The position numbers were made by a program, and so were the translations under genes. Below, piece after piece: positions 13,249-15,151 of a DNA stretch of 15,151 nt (its first letter is position 1; every line of letters starts with the position of its first letter). Source of the stretch: Candidatus Sodaliphilus limicaballi (GTDB lineage Bacteria; Bacteroidota; Bacteroidia; Bacteroidales; Muribaculaceae). The DNA lies in assembly GCA_018065815.1 (NCBI GenBank), contig JAGHSP010000259.1, positions 1 to 15,151 of the forward strand. The letters are read 5' to 3'. Under the pieces are notes generated by a model that was not told where the DNA came from, searched no databases, and saw nothing but the letters and a program-made list of their open reading frames with translations.

Positions 13249-13360
13249 TGTGTGTACATCTGTGTGTACATTTGTGTGTACATGTACACACAAATTAAAA
13301 TGCTGATATACAGCATGTTTACTAAAAATGTGTGCACATATGTACACACATGTACACACA
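13249..13360. repeat. cluster of seven TGTGTGTACA sites including a 26-bp perfect palindrome
   Basis: Direct-strand copies lie at 13249-13258, 13261-13270 and 13273-13282 (12-bp steps). Inverted copies lie at 13283-13292, 13341-13350 and 13351-13360. A one-base variant, TGTGTGCACA, is at 13329-13338. The third and fourth copies abut to form a perfect 26-bp palindrome at 13270-13295. The cluster ends 47 bp before the recombinase start, so the sites could be recombinase arm sites or operators controlling its expression. Confidence 0.7.
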
Positions 13361-13406
13361 AATCGGGCAAAATTTGCTGATTTTTGCAGTTGCCACGGCA
13401 ATTTTT

Positions 13407-14642
13407 ATGGCAAACATTAGTTTTTACCTCGACACTAGGCGAACAAAAAATGGAGCACCTAGCGTCATGAAGATTGTGATTTACCACAATCGTGAGCGTG
13501 CATTGGTTTCTACATCATGCAAAATCACCCCCGAGCAATGGGATGATGAAAAGAAACAGGTTATCAATTGTGATGACAGTGTTAAGTTCAATACCATCCT
13601 ACAAGGGACAAAGAACCAAATAGAATCCCTTGTTCGCTGGCTTGAGTACGAGAAGAAAATTGACCAGATGTCAGCAAATGACATCAAGAACATGTTTGAG
13701 GCTCAATTTGAGCCGGAAAAGAGAGCACGCATCACTAAGAAAGTGATAACTTTTGAAGACAGATATCTTAAGTTTTCTGACACCAAAACTCCAAGCACCA
13801 AGCGGCTCTACACCGTAACCTATAATCGCATGCTTGAATTTTGCAAGGAGCGGAACATTAGATTTTCTTCCCTTACATTTGAGGATATTACAAGGGATTG
13901 GTTGGCTTCATTTGACTTGTTTTTATCAGTTCATTCTCCATCAAAGAATGCTAGAAACATTCACTTTCGCAACATCCGTGCAGTCTTCAACGATGCAATT
14001 GACGACGAGATAACTACTTTCTATCCATTCCGAAAATTCAAAATAAGGAATGTGGCTACACGCAAGCGCAACTTGAAGGTAGAAGACTTGCGCACCTTGT
14101 TCAATTATCCTGTGGAGAAGTGCAACAAGGGCTACCTAGACATCTTCAAGCTGATGTTCATGCTCATAGGCATCAACACAGTGGACCTTGCTAATCTCAA
14201 GGAAATTAAGGACGGACGAGTTGACTTCTATCGTGCCAAGACCCATCGATTATATAGTATTAAGGTGGAACCCGAGGCGCTTGAAATCATCGAGCGTTAC
14301 AAGGGAAAAGACTGGCTGGTGGACATCCTCGACCGTTACAAAGATCATAAGGACTATACCAAGCACATAAACATGGCTTTGAAGAAGATAGGTCCTGTAA
14401 CGAGAAGTGGATTGGGTGGTAAGAAAACATTTGACCCGCTATTCCCCGATATATCAACCTATTGGGCACGTCACTCATGGGCTACAATAGCAGCTTCGCT
14501 TGACATACCGAAAGATACTATTGCCCATGCCCTCGGACACGGCAACAACACCATCACCGATATCTACATTGACTTTGACCAAAACAAGGTAGATGAAGCC
14601 AATCGCAGAGTGCTCGATTGGGTGTTGTATGGCAAGAAATAG
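13407..14642 (+). CDS. tyrosine recombinase / integrase of Bacteroidetes type
   Basis: A 411-aa site-specific recombinase. ATG 13407 (MANISFYLDTRRTKNGA) is the usual opening of this group; an upstream ATG at 13332 would lie inside the TGTACACACA repeats and adds an atypical extension. The N-terminal arm-binding domain runs to about residue 90 (VIYHNRERALVSTSCKITPEQWD), the SAM-like core-binding domain covers about 110-210, and the catalytic domain about 230-405. Active-site residues visible are Arg355 in YWARHSWAT, His378 in ALGHG and the nucleophile Tyr387 in ITDIYIDFD. The first Arg is replaced by Asn257 (LIGINTVDL), and the HxxR His by Tyr352, substitutions seen in related Bacteroidetes enzymes such as IntDOT (Ser in place of the first Arg). 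It is transcribed away from tRNA-Pro and probably integrates the element that extends right of the window. Confidence 0.92.
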   Translation: MANISFYLDTRRTKNGAPSVMKIVIYHNRERALVSTSCKITPEQWDDEKKQVINCDDSVKFNTILQGTKNQIESLVRWLEYEKKIDQMSANDIKNMFEAQFEPEKRARITKKVITFEDRYLKFSDTKTPSTKRLYTVTYNRMLEFCKERNIRFSSLTFEDITRDWLASFDLFLSVHSPSKNARNIHFRNIRAVFNDAIDDEITTFYPFRKFKIRNVATRKRNLKVEDLRTLFNYPVEKCNKGYLDIFKLMFMLIGINTVDLANLKEIKDGRVDFYRAKTHRLYSIKVEPEALEIIERYKGKDWLVDILDRYKDHKDYTKHINMALKKIGPVTRSGLGGKKTFDPLFPDISTYWARHSWATIAASLDIPKDTIAHALGHGNNTITDIYIDFDQNKVDEANRRVLDWVLYGKK

Positions 14643-14702
14643 GTGTTTCCCCTAGTGTTTCCCTTTGTGCTTCCCTTAGTGTTTCCTTTGGTGTTTCCAC
14701 TA
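14643..14702. repeat. five tandem 12-bp repeats directly after the recombinase stop
   Basis: Units GTGTTTCCCCTA, GTGTTTCCCTTT, GTGCTTCCCTTA, GTGTTTCCTTTG and GTGTTTCCACTA begin at the base after the stop codon. The 12-bp period keeps the recombinase frame: readthrough would give Val-Phe-Pro-Leu-like units, then Arg-Arg-stop. On the minus strand one frame reads Lys-Gly-Asn-Thr units. The repeats fill the gap between two converging genes. Confidence 0.85.
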
Positions 14703-14711
14703 AGAAGATAA

Positions 14712-15151
14712 TCATTCTTCGATTTTCCAAAATTGGGCTTGGATTTTCTGGCTGCGACCTGACTCGGTGAAGGTCGCAGTCAGTCTTTCACAGAGGTACC
14801 TTTTGCCGTTGATGTGGAACACGGAACGGATGTTCGGGATCCTGTCGGCTAGGAACGAAAAGGTGTACCTCTGCTTCGGGTTGATGTCATGGGTGACGAA
14901 ACCTGATGACTTGTGCCGTGAGTTGATGCGGAGCGAAAAGTCATACTCCTTCCAAGTCATATCGGGGAAGCAGACCACTCTGTCTGTGATTGGGAATGGG
15001 TACAATCCCCTCTTGGGAATGCTCCCGTTCCAAAAGCCTACATAGATGCGGTCAAAGTACTGGCTGCGTTCCACGCCCTCGCCGTTCTGCAAGCGTTGGA
15101 CTGACAGCGGTTGGAACAACTGGCTCTGCCATTCCTCGCTGCGGAAGTCGG
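14712..15151 (-). CDS. 3' part of an unrecognised gene, possibly phage- or element-borne
   Basis: The minus-strand frame is open from the right edge to a stop at 14712-14714, about 145 codons, with no need for a start inside the window: codons before the TTG at 15119 continue as DFRSEEWQSQ. The visible C-terminal region is rich in aromatic residues and strands (YFDRIYVGFWNGSIPKRGLY, CFPDMTWKEYDFSLRINSRH, FSFLADRIPNIRSVFHINGK) and looks like a beta-rich structural domain. No catalytic motif recognised. Because it follows a tRNA-adjacent recombinase, it may belong to the integrated element; the style resembles structural proteins of Bacteroides prophages, but that is only an impression. It converges on the recombinase gene with the 12-bp tandem repeat between them. 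Confidence 0.7.
   Translation of the reverse strand, partial: DFRSEEWQSQLFQPLSVQRLQNGEGVERSQYFDRIYVGFWNGSIPKRGLYPFPITDRVVCFPDMTWKEYDFSLRINSRHKSSGFVTHDINPKQRYTFSFLADRIPNIRSVFHINGKRYLCERLTATFTESGRSQKIQAQFWKIEE

Noticed and set aside
13149..13360. CRISPR array
   Set aside because: The repeats are short (10-12 bp), partly inverted and lack unique spacers of constant length; no cas gene is nearby.
13332..13406. Upstream ATG start extending the recombinase by 25 residues
   Set aside because: The extension is encoded by the TGTACACACA repeats and is hydrophobic and atypical; ATG 13407 gives the normal family N-terminus.

Overview
The window looks like a chromosomal segment of a gut-type Bacteroidales bacterium (Muribaculaceae- or Prevotella-like is an inference). 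The signs are repeated Bacteroidetes promoters (-33 TTTG, about 20 bp, -7 TAnnTTTG) before most transcription units, almost no Shine-Dalgarno sequences, a GldE-type CBS/CorC protein, a secreted protein ending in the YYNLQGQ...GIYIHNGKK-type tail seen in this order, and a Bacteroidetes-type tyrosine recombinase.

Layout. (1) 1-4830: a tight export operon, with a TolC-family outer-membrane channel (5' end cut by the window edge), an HlyD-type periplasmic adaptor and two ABC-2 type membrane permeases (ATGA overlap, then zero gap). No ATPase is visible. (2) 4909-6300: a secreted papain-like aminopeptidase C / bleomycin hydrolase homologue with its own promoter. (3) 6301-7253: a two-gene module (63-aa antitoxin-like protein plus a zeta-toxin/COG4185-type P-loop protein, 4-bp overlap). 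It is bracketed by the real 3' end of pepC and a second, diverged copy of the last ~13 codons of pepC, which suggests the module was inserted at the end of that gene. (4) 7254-7762: no gene, but a stem-loop and then a ~220-bp chain of perfect short hairpins that looks like a structured, possibly repetitive element. (5) 7763-9295: a secreted 510-aa protein of unknown function with an internal duplication. (6) 9482-10822: gldE, preceded by a 12-bp hairpin that overlaps its promoter. (7) 11107-11565: an Hsp20 small heat-shock protein with a clear sigma-54 (-24/-12) promoter, an unusual strong Shine-Dalgarno and a strong downstream terminator. (8) 11731-12624 (minus): a secreted TraB/GumN-family protein. 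(9) 12625-12985: no protein gene, but a promoter-to-terminator unit of about 100 nt that may encode a small RNA. (10) 12986-13060: tRNA-Pro(GGG), with a terminator. (11) 13109-15151: apparent left end of an integrated element, with a gene-free stretch full of phased direct repeats and inverted TGTGTGTACA sites, a tyrosine recombinase gene, a 12-bp x5 tandem repeat, and the 3' part of an unrecognised minus-strand gene running off the window.

The best leads are the duplicated pepC tail around the toxin-like module, the hairpin-chain element, the sigma-54 promoter of hsp20, the candidate small RNA, and the two repeat families between tRNA-Pro and the recombinase, which could be recombinase/accessory-factor binding sites. 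No complete new defence or metabolic system is visible. These calls rest on reading sequence and motifs only; no database was searched.
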